From NCBI GenBank assembly GCA_030651575.1, contig JAUSFB010000032.1, forward strand, positions 24,001 through 88,000: 64,000 nt of DNA, given 5' to 3'. Position 1 is the stretch's first letter. Each line of letters opens with the position of its first letter. The translations under genes and the position numbers were made by a program. Positions 31,267 through 41,913 of this stretch are shown piece after piece. Under the pieces are notes generated by a model that saw only the letters and a list, made by a program, of their open reading frames with translations, was not told the DNA's origin and did no database searches. This DNA is from Phaeospirillum sp. GTDB taxonomy: Bacteria > Pseudomonadota > Alphaproteobacteria > Rhodospirillales > Magnetospirillaceae.

Positions 31267-32379
31267 GTGTCGGAATATCACCAGTACCTCTCGTCCATCG
31301 AGGACATCATCGAAGAGGCCCGCCAGGGCCGCATGTTCATTCTGGTCGATGACGAGGATCGCGAGAACGAGGGCGACCTTGTCATTCCCGCCGAAATGGC
31401 CACTTCCGAGGCTGTCAACTTCATGGCCCGGTTCGGCCGAGGCCTGATCTGCCTGACGTTGGCCCGCCCGCGGGTGGAGGAACTGGGGCTCCGTTTGATG
31501 AGCGCCGATAACGGCACGCGCATGGAGACCGCCTTCACCGTCTCCATCGAAGCGCGCGAAGGGGTCACCACCGGCATCTCGGCCGCCGACCGCGCGCGCA
31601 CGGTTCAGGTGGCGATCGACCCCGCCAAGAGCCGCTATGACATCGTCACCCCCGGTCATGTGTTTCCGCTGATCGCCCGCGATGGCGGCGTGCTGGTCCG
31701 CGCCGGCCATACCGAGGCGGCGGTGGATATCTCGCGGCTGGCCGGGCTGAATCCGTCGGGCGTGATCTGCGAGATTATGAACGACGACGGGACCATGGCC
31801 CGCATGCCGGATCTGGTGGTGTTCGCCAAGGCGCATGGCTTGAAGATGGCCACCATCGCCGATCTGATCGCCTATCGCCGCCGCAACGACAAGCTGGTGG
31901 CCCGCGATCTCGAAACCGCGTTCCACTCCAAGTGGGGCGGCGACTGGCGCATGATGGTCTATACCAACACCATCGCCTATGCCGAGCATATCGCCCTGGT
32001 CAAGGGCGACCTCGGCGGCGACAAGCCGGTGATGGTCCGGGTCCATGCCGTCAATGTCCTGGACGACGTTCTTGGCGACCAGGGGTCTGGCAAGGCCGGC
32101 GAGCTTCATTCCGCCATGGAGATGATCGCGGCGCATGGTTCGGGCGTTATCGTCCTGATCCGCGAGCCGCAGCCGACCAGCCTGTCCGACCGGGTCCGCG
32201 CCCAGTTGGAGCGGCGCACACCGGCCCCGGCGTTGCGCGATTACGGTGTTGGCGCGCAGATCCTGCTGGATCTTGGTATCCACGAAATGATTCTACTGTC
32301 CAACACCAAGCGTTCCATCATCGGTCTTGACGGTTACGGCCTCAAGGTGGTGGAGCAGCGGCCGATTCCCGTCGGCTGA
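31267..32379 (+). CDS. ribB: DHBP synthase with degenerate GTP cyclohydrolase II domain
   Basis: The N-terminal half (about residues 1-210) makes 3,4-dihydroxy-2-butanone 4-phosphate and is complete: VDDEDRENEGDLVIPAEMA, HVFPLIARDGGVLVRAGHTE. The C-terminal half keeps the GCH-II fold outline (GSGVIVLIREP, DYGVGAQILLDLG) but lacks the three zinc cysteines: the expected RVHSEC..C.C region reads RVHAVNVLDDVLGDQGSG. It is therefore probably monofunctional, so a separate ribA should exist elsewhere. GTG 31267; 370 residues. Confidence 0.9.
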   Translation: MSEYHQYLSSIEDIIEEARQGRMFILVDDEDRENEGDLVIPAEMATSEAVNFMARFGRGLICLTLARPRVEELGLRLMSADNGTRMETAFTVSIEAREGVTTGISAADRARTVQVAIDPAKSRYDIVTPGHVFPLIARDGGVLVRAGHTEAAVDISRLAGLNPSGVICEIMNDDGTMARMPDLVVFAKAHGLKMATIADLIAYRRRNDKLVARDLETAFHSKWGGDWRMMVYTNTIAYAEHIALVKGDLGGDKPVMVRVHAVNVLDDVLGDQGSGKAGELHSAMEMIAAHGSGVIVLIREPQPTSLSDRVRAQLERRTPAPALRDYGVGAQILLDLGIHEMILLSNTKRSIIGLDGYGLKVVEQRPIPVG

Positions 32380-32395
32380 ATAAGGAGAACGATCA

Positions 32396-32848
32396 ATGGC
32401 CCGCGTCCTTATCATCGAGGCCCGGTTCTACGACCATATCGCCGACGGATTGCTGGACGGCGCCCGCGAGGTGCTGAACAAGGCCGGCATGGCTCATGAT
32501 GTCCTGGTGGTTCCCGGGATTTTCGAACTGCCGGCGGCGTTGAAGCTGGTGCTGACCGCCGCCGAACAGGGCAACGAGGCCGCTCGCTACGACGGTTTCA
32601 TCACCCTTGGCTGCGCCATTCGCGGCGAGTCCGATCATTATCACCACGTCGGTTCCGAGTGCATGCGCGGCATTGCCGACCTGTCCATGGCCTTTGATCT
32701 CGCCTTGGGCAACGGTGTGCTGACGGTCCATAACGAGGCGCAGGCCTTGGCCCGCTCGGACCCGGCTCGCAAGAATCTTGGCGGTCAGGCGGCGCGGGCT
32801 TGCCTGCGCATGATGGCGGTCAAGCGTGACCTTGGATTGGCGTCATGA
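32396..32848 (+). CDS. ribH: 6,7-dimethyl-8-ribityllumazine synthase
   Basis: Joins the RibD product pathway with DHBP to give the riboflavin precursor. 150 residues; [46 protein letters not shown] (catalytic His) and FGNGVLTV-type block are present. Overlaps nusB by four bases, as commonly seen. Confidence 0.96.
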   Translation: MARVLIIEARFYDHIADGLLDGAREVLNKAGMAHDVLVVPGIFELPAALKLVLTAAEQGNEAARYDGFITLGCAIRGESDHYHHVGSECMRGIADLSMAFDLALGNGVLTVHNEAQALARSDPARKNLGGQAARACLRMMAVKRDLGLAS

Positions 32849-33312
32849 GCGTGAATCCCTCCGTCGCCCGCCGGAGCGCCGCTCGTCTGGCGGCGGTTCA
32901 GGTCCTCTATCAGATGGAGATGACCGGCGTTTCCGACGAGCAGGCGCTTTCCGACTCCAAGGCTCGCCGGACCGAGGAGCCCCGAGGCCGCATGGCCGAG
33001 CCGGATTCGTCGTTGCTGGGCCAGACCGTGCGCGGCGTCACTGCCGAAACGGCGAAGCTTGACCTGCTGGTCGGCGGCGCCCTGACCGGCGATTGGACGG
33101 TGGAGCGGCTGGAGGCGGTCCTGCGCGCCATTCTGAGGGCTGGAGCCTGGGAACTGGGCGCGCGGGTCCAGACGCCCACCCGAGTCTGCATCTCGGAATG
33201 GGTCGATGTGGCCCACGCCTTTTATTCCGGCCCCGAGCCGGGATTGGTGAATGCGGTTCTCGACCGTCTTGCCCAGATTCTTCGTGTCGAGGAGGTGGGG
33301 AAGGGGGGATGA
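32845..33312 (+). CDS. nusB: transcription antitermination factor NusB
   Basis: RNA-binding component of rRNA antitermination complexes. 155 residues, all-helical. N-terminal [19 protein letters not shown] and C-terminal [12 protein letters not shown] match the family. Stop overlaps the thiL start (ATGA). Confidence 0.94.
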   Translation: MSVNPSVARRSAARLAAVQVLYQMEMTGVSDEQALSDSKARRTEEPRGRMAEPDSSLLGQTVRGVTAETAKLDLLVGGALTGDWTVERLEAVLRAILRAGAWELGARVQTPTRVCISEWVDVAHAFYSGPEPGLVNAVLDRLAQILRVEEVGKGG

Positions 33313-34361
33313 GCGCCATGGCCGGCGGTGACGACGACCCTCCGGATGAGTTCGGCCTCATCGCCGAGTTGTTCGCACCGTTGGCGGCCGGTTATCCCGG
33401 CGCCCTCGGCCTGACCGACGATGCCGCCTTCATCGCCGCCGCACCCGGCTTCGATACCGTCGCCACCATGGATGCCATGGTGGCGGGGGTTCATTTCCTG
33501 CCCGACGACCCTCCCGATCTGATCGCCCGCAAGCTGGTGCGGGTCAATCTCTCCGATCTGGCCGCCAAGGGTGCGGTTCCGGCGGTGGTGATGCTGGCCG
33601 CCGCCTTTCCTTGCGGCACGACGCGGTCGTGGCTTCGGGCTTTCGCCCATGGGCTGAGGCGGGATCTTGATCACTACGGGATTGCTCTGATCGGTGGCGA
33701 TACGGTTTCGACGCCTGGACCGCTGACCTTGACGCTGACGGCGCTGGGGCAGGTGGCGACGGGCAGGGGACTGTTGCGCTCCGGTGCCCGGCCGGGCCAC
33801 GATATCTGGGTTTCGGGCAGTATCGGCGACGCCGCCCTTGGGCTGAAAGCCATTCGGGGCGAACTGCCCGGTCTGGCCGATGGCCATCTGGCCGCATTGG
33901 CCGATCGCTATCGTCTGCCGTGCCCGAGGACCGGGCTGGGACCGCGATTGATCGGTCTGGCCCTGTCCGGCATGGATATTTCCGATGGCCTTGTTCAGGA
34001 TTTAGGGCATATCTGCCGCGCCTCCGGGGTGGCGGCGGAGGTCGATGCCGCGGTGGTGCCGCTGTCGGCAGCGGCGGCGGCGGCGGTGAAGGACGATCAA
34101 TCCCTGCTTGCCCTCGTGCTGACGGGAGGCGATGATTACGAGCTTTTGTTCAGCGCACCGCCCGAAGCCGCCGACGCGATTCTTATCCTGGCGAAGGAGC
34201 TTGGGGTTCCGGCGACGCGGATCGGACGTGTGATCGATGGCGGTGGAGCCGATGCGGTAACGGTGCGAGGGGGGGACGGGCAGGTGCTCGCCATCGAACG
34301 GGAGGGCTGGCGGCATTTCCGTGGGCCGGATGATAAGGGGGCTGGCGGTTGGTCCGACTGA
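33309..34361 (+). CDS. thiL: thiamine-monophosphate kinase
   Basis: Phosphorylates thiamine monophosphate to the diphosphate cofactor. 350 residues of the PurM-like fold. Seen: [58 protein letters not shown] and [18 protein letters not shown] 33309 has a strong AAGGGGGG site and overlaps the nusB stop. Confidence 0.95.
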   Translation: MSAMAGGDDDPPDEFGLIAELFAPLAAGYPGALGLTDDAAFIAAAPGFDTVATMDAMVAGVHFLPDDPPDLIARKLVRVNLSDLAAKGAVPAVVMLAAAFPCGTTRSWLRAFAHGLRRDLDHYGIALIGGDTVSTPGPLTLTLTALGQVATGRGLLRSGARPGHDIWVSGSIGDAALGLKAIRGELPGLADGHLAALADRYRLPCPRTGLGPRLIGLALSGMDISDGLVQDLGHICRASGVAAEVDAAVVPLSAAAAAAVKDDQSLLALVLTGGDDYELLFSAPPEAADAILILAKELGVPATRIGRVIDGGGADAVTVRGGDGQVLAIEREGWRHFRGPDDKGAGGWSD

Positions 34362-34807
34362 TATTCATTGTTATCGCCTTGTTGCTGCTGATCGGCGCGG
34401 TGATCGGCGGCCTTTATTTCTGGGGGATCGATCCCCTGGCGAAGCTCGGCATCACCGCGCCCGTCGTCCACAAGGACGAGGCGCCGCCGCCGCCCCCGCC
34501 GGCCAGCTATGTGGACTTCGGCATTCTGATCATTCCCGTGATTCAGGATCGTGAGGTCAAGAAGCAGGCCGAAATGATCGTGCGCCTCGAAGTCGAGCCC
34601 AAGAACAAGGAAATCGTGGCGAAAAATTTACCCCGTCTCCAGAACGCCTATCTCGGCGACATGATCGGTTTCCTCAGTATTTCGCTGCGCGAAGGTCAGC
34701 AGCTCGACGTTCCCGCCATCCGCCGCCGCCTGCTGATGGTGGGGGAAAAGACCCTGGGGCCGGGGTATCTCAAGGATGTCCTGGTCGAGAACGCGGTTCT
34801 CAAATAG
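34349..34807 (+). CDS. single-pass membrane protein, FliL-like
   Basis: 152 residues: an N-terminal membrane segment ([20 protein letters not shown]), a Pro-rich linker with PPPPPP, and a periplasmic domain of about 100 residues. Topology and the pattern VPAIRRRLLMVGEKTLG resemble FliL, the flagellar stator-associated protein, but the match is weak and no flagellar gene is nearby. TTG 34349 overlaps thiL by 13 bases, suggesting coupling. Confidence 0.65.
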   Translation: MVRLIFIVIALLLLIGAVIGGLYFWGIDPLAKLGITAPVVHKDEAPPPPPPASYVDFGILIIPVIQDREVKKQAEMIVRLEVEPKNKEIVAKNLPRLQNAYLGDMIGFLSISLREGQQLDVPAIRRRLLMVGEKTLGPGYLKDVLVENAVLK

Positions 34808-35084
34808 CCCTACCCCTATGGCCAGGAGGCATCCCAACCCCGGCCCGCCCGAATGGATAGGGGGGAGCCGGCTTGGATCGGACCAGGACTGATAATTGTC
34901 ATTGGTAGTACCAGAGCGGCTCAATAATTTCTTCATGAGCGAGGTTGCCAGCATTTTATTGCATCACAAGAGTTATTCTGGCAGTTTCTCTGCGCTTCCG
35001 TCGTCCTCCACACGCACCAGCAATCCTCGCCGGACGTACTGCGAGATGCGACGCTAAGAAGATTCATCAGGGGACTCGAACCAA
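34808..35084. other. intergenic region upstream of hppA
   Basis: 277 bases holding the hppA promoter and a long leader. A 7-bp inverted repeat (CCCCTAT / ATAGGGG around 34814-34865) may be a weak terminator for the nusB-thiL unit. No RNA gene recognised. Confidence 0.4.
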
Positions 35085-37166
35085 ATGACCAACCTCTTCG
35101 TGATCGCATGTGGCGTTTTGGCGCTGCTGTACGGAGTTTATGCCATCCGATCCGTGATGGCGACTTCGGCCGGTAACGCCCGGATGCAAGAAATTGCCGC
35201 CGCGGTTCAAGAAGGCGCAGCCGCCTATCTGAACCGTCAGTATACCGCAATCGCCTATGTGGGCGTTGCCGTCACCATTATCCTGGCCTGGCGTCTTGGT
35301 ATCTACCAAGCCGTCGGATTCATCATCGGCGCGGTGCTTTCGGGCGCCGCCGGTTATGTCGGCATGAACGTTTCCGTTCGCGCCAACGTCCGCACCGCCG
35401 AGGCTGCCCGTTCGGGTGGCATGCAGCAGGCCCTCGACGTGGCCTTCAAGTCGGGCGCCATCACCGGTCTTCTGGTCGTCGGTCTCGGCCTGATCGGCCT
35501 CGCCGGCTACTATCTGGTGCTGAAGAACGTCGGCATCTCCTCTCGCGACCTGCTTGAGTCGCTGGTGGCCTTTTCGTTCGGCGCTTCGCTGATCTCCATC
35601 TTCGCCCGTCTTGGCGGTGGTATCTTCACCAAGGGCGCCGACGTGGGCGCCGATCTGGTGGGCAAGGTCGAAGTGGGGATCCCCGAGGATGACCCGCGTA
35701 ACCCGGCCGTCATCGCCGACAACGTCGGCGACAATGTCGGCGATTGCGCCGGTATGGCCGCCGATCTGTTCGAGACCTATGCGGTGACCATCGTCGGTAC
35801 CATGCTGCTGGGCTCGCTCTTCTTCACCGGCCCCGCCCAGGAGCAGATGATGATGCTGCCGCTGGTCATCTGCGGCGTCTGCATTTTCGCTTCGGTTATC
35901 GGCACCTTCTTCGTGAAGCTCGACGCCGGCAACAACATCATGAAGGCGCTGTACAAGGGCGTCATCGTCACGGCCGTTCTGTCGGCCATCCTGATCGCCG
36001 GTATCATCAACGTCTACCTGGGTGGCTTCGGCGCCACGTTCCAGGCGGCGGGTCGTGCTATCAGCGGCATGGACATCTTCGTCTGCTCCCTCACCGGTCT
36101 GGTCGTTACCGGCCTGCTGGTGTGGATCACCGAGTACTACACCGGCACTGATTATCGTCCGGTCAAGAGCGTGGCTCAGGCCTCGACCACCGGTCACGGC
36201 ACCAATGTGATCCAGGGTCTGGCGGTTTCCATGGAAGCCACCGCCCTGCCGGTTATCGTGATCTGCGTCGCCATCATCGTCGCCTACAAGATCGCCGGCC
36301 TGTTCGGCATCTCGGTGGCGGCGACCACCATGCTGGCCCTGGCCGGCATGATCGTGGCGCTCGACGCCTACGGCCCGGTGACCGACAATGCCGGCGGCAT
36401 CGCCGAAATGGCGGATCTGCCCAAGGAAGTCCGCAAGGTCACCGACGCGCTCGACGCCGTCGGCAACACCACCAAGGCGGTTACCAAGGGCTATGCCATC
36501 GGTTCGGCTGGTTTGGCCTCGCTGGTGTTGTTCGCCGCCTACACCGAAGACCTCAAGCACTTCTTCCCCAAGCTGAACATCACGTTCAGCCTTGAGGATC
36601 CCTATGTGGTCATCGGTCTGTTCCTGGGCGGTCTGCTGCCCTACCTGTTCGGCTCCATGGGCATGATGGCCGTCGGCCGTGCCGCTGGCTCCGTCGTGGT
36701 CGAGGTTCGTCGTCAGTTCAAGGAAATCCCCGGCATCATGGAAGGCACCGCGAAGCCTGACTATGGTCGTGCCGTGGACATGCTGACTAAGGCCGCGATC
36801 AAGGAAATGATCGTTCCCTCCATGCTGCCGGTTCTGTCGCCGGTGGTGCTGTACTTCGTGATCCTGGTGGCTGCCGACCAGAAGGCCGCTTTCACGGCCA
36901 TGGGCGCGATGCTGATGGGCACCATCGTCACCGGTCTGTTCGTCGCTATCTCGATGACCTCGGGCGGCGGCGCTTGGGACAATGCCAAGAAGTACATCGA
37001 GGACGGCCATCATGGTGGCAAGGGTTCCGACGCCCATAAGGCGGCGGTTACCGGCGACACCGTCGGCGACCCTTACAAGGACACTGCCGGTCCGGCCGTC
37101 AATCCGATGATCAAGATCATCAACATTGTCGCCATCCTGCTGCTGTCCATGGTTGCAGGGCACTAA
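35085..37166 (+). CDS. hppA: membrane-bound proton-translocating pyrophosphatase, K+-independent
   Basis: Pumps H+ across the membrane using pyrophosphate hydrolysis. 693 residues, about 16 membrane segments. Catalytic loop: [20 protein letters not shown] and [20 protein letters not shown]. The selectivity position reads [10 protein letters not shown]; Lys here marks the K+-independent subclass (Ala in K+-dependent enzymes). Transcribed alone and followed by a strong terminator. Confidence 0.97.
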   Translation: MTNLFVIACGVLALLYGVYAIRSVMATSAGNARMQEIAAAVQEGAAAYLNRQYTAIAYVGVAVTIILAWRLGIYQAVGFIIGAVLSGAAGYVGMNVSVRANVRTAEAARSGGMQQALDVAFKSGAITGLLVVGLGLIGLAGYYLVLKNVGISSRDLLESLVAFSFGASLISIFARLGGGIFTKGADVGADLVGKVEVGIPEDDPRNPAVIADNVGDNVGDCAGMAADLFETYAVTIVGTMLLGSLFFTGPAQEQMMMLPLVICGVCIFASVIGTFFVKLDAGNNIMKALYKGVIVTAVLSAILIAGIINVYLGGFGATFQAAGRAISGMDIFVCSLTGLVVTGLLVWITEYYTGTDYRPVKSVAQASTTGHGTNVIQGLAVSMEATALPVIVICVAIIVAYKIAGLFGISVAATTMLALAGMIVALDAYGPVTDNAGGIAEMADLPKEVRKVTDALDAVGNTTKAVTKGYAIGSAGLASLVLFAAYTEDLKHFFPKLNITFSLEDPYVVIGLFLGGLLPYLFGSMGMMAVGRAAGSVVVEVRRQFKEIPGIMEGTAKPDYGRAVDMLTKAAIKEMIVPSMLPVLSPVVLYFVILVAADQKAAFTAMGAMLMGTIVTGLFVAISMTSGGGAWDNAKKYIEDGHHGGKGSDAHKAAVTGDTVGDPYKDTAGPAVNPMIKIINIVAILLLSMVAGH

Positions 37167-37190
37167 TCCTCCGCGAGGATGGATACGGAA

Positions 37191-37222
37191 AAGCCCCGGC
37201 CGGGAAACGGCCGGGGCTTTTT
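37191..37222 (+). terminator. intrinsic terminator of hppA
   Basis: A perfect 12-bp stem AAGCCCCGGCCG / CGGCCGGGGCTT with a five-base loop, followed by a T tract, 24 bases after the hppA stop. Confidence 0.92.
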
Positions 37223-37392
37223 CACATGCCTCTGGTGGACCCTACGGGGGCCGTGGAGAGGGCACGCCGCCTCTATGCCATTAACAGCCCCCTCTCGCCG
37301 GGCGGCGGACCTCCGTCCGCCTTGGCTCCCGCGCCATGAGGCGCGCGGCCGCGTCCAACGGTCGAATGCTTTGACCGCTGGTGCTCTTCGCA

Positions 37393-37428
37393 TGAATAAA
37401 AACAAAGAGGGTCCGGGGGTGCCCCGGA
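37393..37428 (-). terminator. intrinsic terminator of bamE
   Basis: On the minus strand a 7-bp GC stem (TCCGGGG / CCCCGGA, 37412-37428) is followed by a T-rich run ending in TTTGTTTTTATT, 35 bases after the bamE stop. Confidence 0.7.
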
Positions 37429-37462
37429 TGGGTTTGGGCGATGGCCCGATAGGGCGGTGCTA

Positions 37463-37918
37463 TTACTGCGCGCCGGCCGGTTTTGAGAATTTTCCGACAT
37501 TGCCCAGCATCTGCTGGAGAATCGTCAGTTCCTTGCCGGCGGTGGGGGTCTCGCGATCGACCGGAGTGACCTGCTTGCCGTCCTGAAGGCCCTTGGTGTC
37601 CAGCACTCTGACCATGCCGCCGCGGTCGAACACGACGGTGATGACCTTGCGCTCCAACACGACGGGCTCCAGGAACGCCCTGCGCTCGGTCATGGTCGAA
37701 ATGTAGTGCCATGTCTCGTCGCCGAAGGGAGAGACGTTGGAGGGAGTCCCCAACAGGCCCTGGACCTCGTCACGGGTGGTCTTGCCGACCTTGACCTGCT
37801 CGACCTGTTCGGGCGGAGGCAGGTTGCCGCGGAGTTCGATGACGGGGGCGCAGGCGGAAGTGGCGAAGGCCACCGCGACGGCAAGCAGAGCAAAGCGCAT
37901 CGGAGTCAGGTTTTTCAT
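37463..37918 (-). CDS. bamE: outer membrane protein assembly factor BamE-like lipoprotein
   Basis: Small lipoprotein of the BAM complex that inserts beta-barrel proteins. 151 residues from ATG 37918: signal peptide with lipobox ending TSAC, then the SmpA/OmlA fold (VKVGKTTRDEVQGLLGTPS, GDETWHYIS). It has a longer C-terminal tail than E. coli BamE, as usual in alphaproteobacteria. A frame extension to 38008 is probably not used. Confidence 0.88.
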   Translation of the reverse strand: MKNLTPMRFALLAVAVAFATSACAPVIELRGNLPPPEQVEQVKVGKTTRDEVQGLLGTPSNVSPFGDETWHYISTMTERRAFLEPVVLERKVITVVFDRGGMVRVLDTKGLQDGKQVTPVDRETPTAGKELTILQQMLGNVGKFSKPAGAQ

Positions 37919-38046
37919 TCGCAACGAAGCCGGAGCATTGACGGATACGGCCACCGCGGCCAATGTGTGGGCAGATTGCACCTCGCCCCTTCGTCTTGTC
38001 AATGTCATCGCCGTGCTGAAGTCCGTTCCGGCGCCAGGAAGTGTTT

Positions 38047-38613
38047 ATGCCATTTCGCCGTATGCAAGAGCGCCGCCGTCGCGAACAGGGGGCTCACGCC
38101 CTCTACACCGCCATTATCGAGCAATCCAGGCTGCCAATTTTTTATATGAAGGCGGCGGTGCCGGACACCTTGGACGGGCGCTTCGATCTGATCGTTCTGC
38201 ACGCCTTCATGGTGATGCGGCGGCTGGGGCTGGTTTCGGAGGCGCGGGTCGGGGAAGCGCGCGCCCTGTCCCAGGCCCTGTTCGACCTGATGTTCGACGA
38301 CATGGACCAAAATCTGCGGGAGCTGGGCGTCGGGGATATGTCGGTGGGCAAGAAGGTCAAGCAGATGGCGCAGGCCTTTTATGGCCGGGTCGCCGCCTAC
38401 GAGGATGGGCTGAATGCCGATGACGCAGCCCTCCGGGAGGCGCTGCTTCGCAATCTTTATGGCACCCTGGGCGCAGCGGTCGCTCCGTCGGTGCTGGCCG
38501 CCATGGCGGCCTATCTGCGCCGTCAGGTGACGGAGCTGGTCGGGCAGGATGAGGCGGCGGTATTGGGGGGGCTGGCGGTATTTTCAGGTCTGGAGGAATT
38601 TAATGACGCATGA
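38047..38613 (+). CDS. ubiquinol-cytochrome c chaperone (CBP3 family)
   Basis: 188 residues resembling mitochondrial CBP3, needed for cytochrome bc1 assembly. Recognised by the helical block ALYTAIIEQSRLPIFY, DTLDGRFDLIVLHAFMVMRR and FDDMDQNLRELGVGDMSVGK. Overlaps the following DUF177 gene by 11 bases, a conserved alphaproteobacterial pair upstream of rpmF. Confidence 0.88.
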   Translation: MPFRRMQERRRREQGAHALYTAIIEQSRLPIFYMKAAVPDTLDGRFDLIVLHAFMVMRRLGLVSEARVGEARALSQALFDLMFDDMDQNLRELGVGDMSVGKKVKQMAQAFYGRVAAYEDGLNADDAALREALLRNLYGTLGAAVAPSVLAAMAAYLRRQVTELVGQDEAAVLGGLAVFSGLEEFNDA

Positions 38614-39154
38614 GCAGCTCGTCACCCCGGAGTTTTCGCGGCCCCTCCTGGTTGATCAACTGCCAGCCAAGGTCAGCCGGCACTCCATCGAGGCGGAGCC
38701 CGGCGAATGCACGGCCCTGGCCGAGCGGCTCGGCCTGATCGAGGTCAAGTCTCTCAGTGCCAAGGTCGAGGCGCAACCCCTTGCCAGAAGCGGATTTATT
38801 CGTGTCAACGGCCGGTTGACGGCTCGCGTGGTTCAGACCTGCGTCGTCACCTTGGTGCCACTTGAGGTCACGGTGGAGGACGCATTCGAGCTGATCTTTG
38901 CTCCCCCAGAAGCGATACTGGATGAAGAGGAGGAGATCGAGCTATCATGGGAGCAGCAAGATCCGCCGGACCCGATCATCGACGGCTGTATCGATATCGG
39001 GGAAGTGGTGGTCGAGCATCTCGCCCTGGCGCTCGACCCCTTTCCTCGGGCGCCTGACGCGGTGTTTAAGCCACTGCCGGAGGCGCAGGAAGCGGGGGAT
39101 GGGCGGGTCAATCCCTTCGCGGTGTTGTCGTCGCTTCGGCAAAAAAAGGAGTAG
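38603..39154 (+). CDS. YceD/DUF177 family protein
   Basis: 183 residues. The family, encoded before rpmF in most bacteria, has been linked to large-subunit rRNA metabolism. The block VVQTCVVTLVPLEVTVED contains the conserved C-V-x-T segment, and the C-terminus reads NPFAVLSSLRQ. The start overlaps the CBP3-like gene. Confidence 0.88.
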   Translation: MTHEQLVTPEFSRPLLVDQLPAKVSRHSIEAEPGECTALAERLGLIEVKSLSAKVEAQPLARSGFIRVNGRLTARVVQTCVVTLVPLEVTVEDAFELIFAPPEAILDEEEEIELSWEQQDPPDPIIDGCIDIGEVVVEHLALALDPFPRAPDAVFKPLPEAQEAGDGRVNPFAVLSSLRQKKE

Positions 39155-39236
39155 GGGAAAGCATCCCCTTGCTCTGAGCCGTCTTTTTGGCTAATAAACC
39201 ACCCTTTCCCATCATGGGTCGAAGAGAGTAGATAAA

Positions 39237-39419
39237 ATGGCTGTCCCGAAAAAGAAGACCTCCAAGTCCCGCCGCGACATGCGCCGGTCCCACCACGCCC
39301 TGGTCAACGTGGTCGGCGCCGAGTGCCCGAATTGCGGCGAAGTGAAGCTTCCGCATCACGTCTGCGCCTCTTGTGGCCATTACGATGGCCGCGAAGTGGT
39401 CGTCCAGGCCGAAGCCTGA
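39237..39419 (+). CDS. rpmF: ribosomal protein L32
   Basis: 60 residues. N-terminal [20 protein letters not shown] and the zinc-binding C-P-N-C / C-A-S-C-G pairs are present, so this is the zinc-containing form. Followed by plsX, the canonical order. Confidence 0.98.
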   Translation: MAVPKKKTSKSRRDMRRSHHALVNVVGAECPNCGEVKLPHHVCASCGHYDGREVVVQAEA

Positions 39420-39453
39420 TTAGCCTGATGCCGTTGCAGGGGAGCACGGGCCG

Positions 39454-40509
39454 GTGAGCGTTGCCGTCACCATTTCCATCGATGCCATGGGGGGCGATGC
39501 TGCCCCCGCCATCGTCGTGGAAGGGGTGCGCATGGCTCATGAGCGCCTGCCCCACGTCAGGTACCTGTTGTTCGGTGATGGCCCCCGGATCGAAGCGCTG
39601 CTTGCGCGCTTCCCCGAGATCAAGGGCGTCTGCACCGTCCATCACACCGATGAGGCAATCAGCAACGACGCCAAGCCCAGTCAGGTGTTGCGCACCGGGC
39701 GGCGTTCCAGCATGTGGCTGGCAGTCGACGCCGTCCATAAGGGGGAGGCCGCCGGTGTGGTCTCCGCCGGCAATACCGGCGCGCTGATGGCGGTGTCGAA
39801 GTTCGTACTGCGCACCTTGCCGGGGATCGATCGGCCGGCCATCGCCGGCATGTTCCCCACCGTCAGGGGCGAGACGCTGATGCTCGACCTTGGCGCCAAT
39901 GTGGATTGCAACTCCAACAACCTGGTCGAGTTCGCGGTGATGGGCGAGGTTTATGCTCGCGCCGTGCTGGGGCTGGAAAAGCCAAGTATTGGTCTGCTGA
40001 ATGTCGGGTCCGAGGATATGAAGGGCAATGATGCGGTCAAGGCCGCCGCCGCGGCCTTGCGCGACAGCCACCTGCCCATCAGTTTCTATGGCTTTGTCGA
40101 AGGCAACGATATCTGCGGCGGCACCGTCGATGTGGTTGTGACCGATGGTTTCACCGGCAATATCGCGTTGAAGACCGCCGAGGGCACGGTGAAGCTCTAC
40201 TCCACCTTCCTCAAGGAAGGCTTCAAGAGTTCACTGCTGGCCAAATTCGGTTATCTGTTCGCCCGCCATGCCATCAATAAGGTCCGCATGCGGACCGACC
40301 CGCGTCGTTACAATGGCGCCATGTTCCTGGGCCTGAACGGCATTGCGGTGAAGAGCCACGGCGGTACCGACGCCTTTGGCTTCGCCAATGCCATCGGGGT
40401 TGCCGTTGAACTGGTCTCCCATGGCTATAACGATCGCATCCGCAAGGAGTTCGACCGCTTGAAACCGGCCGATACCTCTCCGTCTCAACTGGCTGCTGGA
40501 ACACGGTGA
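39454..40509 (+). CDS. plsX: phosphate acyltransferase PlsX
   Basis: Makes acyl-phosphate from acyl-ACP for phospholipid synthesis. 351 residues; [35 protein letters not shown] and [10 protein letters not shown] are hallmarks. Starts at GTG 39454; fabH begins five bases after its stop. Confidence 0.97.
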   Translation: MSVAVTISIDAMGGDAAPAIVVEGVRMAHERLPHVRYLLFGDGPRIEALLARFPEIKGVCTVHHTDEAISNDAKPSQVLRTGRRSSMWLAVDAVHKGEAAGVVSAGNTGALMAVSKFVLRTLPGIDRPAIAGMFPTVRGETLMLDLGANVDCNSNNLVEFAVMGEVYARAVLGLEKPSIGLLNVGSEDMKGNDAVKAAAAALRDSHLPISFYGFVEGNDICGGTVDVVVTDGFTGNIALKTAEGTVKLYSTFLKEGFKSSLLAKFGYLFARHAINKVRMRTDPRRYNGAMFLGLNGIAVKSHGGTDAFGFANAIGVAVELVSHGYNDRIRKEFDRLKPADTSPSQLAAGTR

Positions 40510-40513
40510 TTTG

Positions 40514-41488
40514 ATGATCGCACGTTCTCAGATCATCGGTTGTGGGTCTTATCTTCCCGCACGCTTGGTCACAAACGCCGAATTGGCGGATAAGGTCGAC
40601 ACCACGGACGAGTGGATCGTCGAGCGCAGCGGCATCCGCCAGCGCCATCTTGCCGCCGATGGGGAAGTGACCTCGGACCTCGCCATCGCCGCCGCGACCC
40701 GGGCGTTGCAGGCGGCGGGGTTGTCGGGCTCGGCGGTGGACCTCATTATTCTTGCGACCACCACGCCGGATCACACCTTTCCCGCCACCGCCACCAAGGT
40801 GCAGCGGGCCATCGGGATGAAGCACGGCTTCGCCTTTGATATTCAGGCCGTGTGTTCGGGTTTCGTCTACGCCCTGTCCATAGCCGACAACTTCATCAAG
40901 AGCGGCCAGGTCCAGACCGCCCTGGTGATCGGCGCGGAGACCTTCTCGCGCATTCTCGATTGGACCGACCGCACCACCAGCGTGCTGTTCGGCGACGGGG
41001 CGGGGGCGGTTGTCCTGCGCGCCGGTCGCGGCAAGGGGGCGAGTCAGGATCGCGGCATTCTGTCGACCCATCTGCACTCCGATGGAACGCATCACGACCT
41101 GCTGTATGTGGATGGTGGTCCGTCCAGCACCCAGACCGTTGGGCATGTGCGCATGGAGGGCCGCGAGGTCTTTCGTCATGCCGTGATCAATCTGGCTTCG
41201 GTGGTGGGGGAGGCCCTGACGGCCAATAACCTGAAGGCCGAGGACATCGATTGGGTCGTGCCGCATCAGGCCAATCGTCGGATTATCGAAGGCACCGCCA
41301 GAAAGCTTGGCTTCCCCATGGATCGTATGGTGATGACGGTCGAGCGGCATGCCAATACCTCCGCCGCGTCAATCCCGTTGGCGCTGACAGAGGCCGTTGG
41401 CGATGGCCGAATCAAGCAAGGCCAGTTGGTGCTGCTTGAGGCCATGGGTGGCGGCTTCACCTGGGGCTCTGCCCTGGTGCGGATGTAG
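40514..41488 (+). CDS. fabH: beta-ketoacyl-ACP synthase III
   Basis: Starts fatty acid elongation by condensing acetyl-CoA with malonyl-ACP. 324 residues. Catalytic triad: Cys in [13 protein letters not shown], His in [11 protein letters not shown], Asn in [19 protein letters not shown] 40514 follows an in-frame TTG at 40511. Confidence 0.97.
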   Translation: MIARSQIIGCGSYLPARLVTNAELADKVDTTDEWIVERSGIRQRHLAADGEVTSDLAIAAATRALQAAGLSGSAVDLIILATTTPDHTFPATATKVQRAIGMKHGFAFDIQAVCSGFVYALSIADNFIKSGQVQTALVIGAETFSRILDWTDRTTSVLFGDGAGAVVLRAGRGKGASQDRGILSTHLHSDGTHHDLLYVDGGPSSTQTVGHVRMEGREVFRHAVINLASVVGEALTANNLKAEDIDWVVPHQANRRIIEGTARKLGFPMDRMVMTVERHANTSAASIPLALTEAVGDGRIKQGQLVLLEAMGGGFTWGSALVRM

Positions 41489-41604
41489 TCCCAGGTCTTA
41501 CAAAGCTGTTGCAACGCCACGTCGCATCCCTTTGATATTGACGCTTTTCCCTCAAAGGTCTAGGGTCTGTGCCGGCTATGGCTCATCCTTGTGCGTGGGG
41601 CGCT

Positions 41605-41913
41605 ATGAGTGAAAAAACCATTACGCGGGCGCAATTGAGTGAGGCCGTCTATCAAGAGGTCGGCTTGTCGCGCAACGAGTCCGCCGACCTGCTGGAAGCG
41701 GTGTTGAACGAAATTTCAGAGGCCCTTGGCGCTGGCCAAGCCGTCAAGATTTCGTCCTTCGGCAGTTTCTCGGTCCGATCCAAGGGACAACGCATCGGCC
41801 GCAATCCCAAGACCGGCGAGGAAGTTCCGATTCTGCCGCGTCGGGTTCTGGTGTTCCGGCCGTCGCAGCTGCTGAAGAAGCGGATCAACGACGGACGTGG
41901 CGTCAAGAAATGA
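41605..41913 (+). CDS. ihfA: integration host factor subunit alpha
   Basis: 102 residues of the HU/IHF family; bends DNA at specific sites. Seen: [20 protein letters not shown] and [22 protein letters not shown] relevant host factor for the integrase-driven element just downstream. Overlaps the merR gene by four bases (ATGA). Confidence 0.95.
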   Translation: MSEKTITRAQLSEAVYQEVGLSRNESADLLEAVLNEISEALGAGQAVKISSFGSFSVRSKGQRIGRNPKTGEEVPILPRRVLVFRPSQLLKKRINDGRGVKK

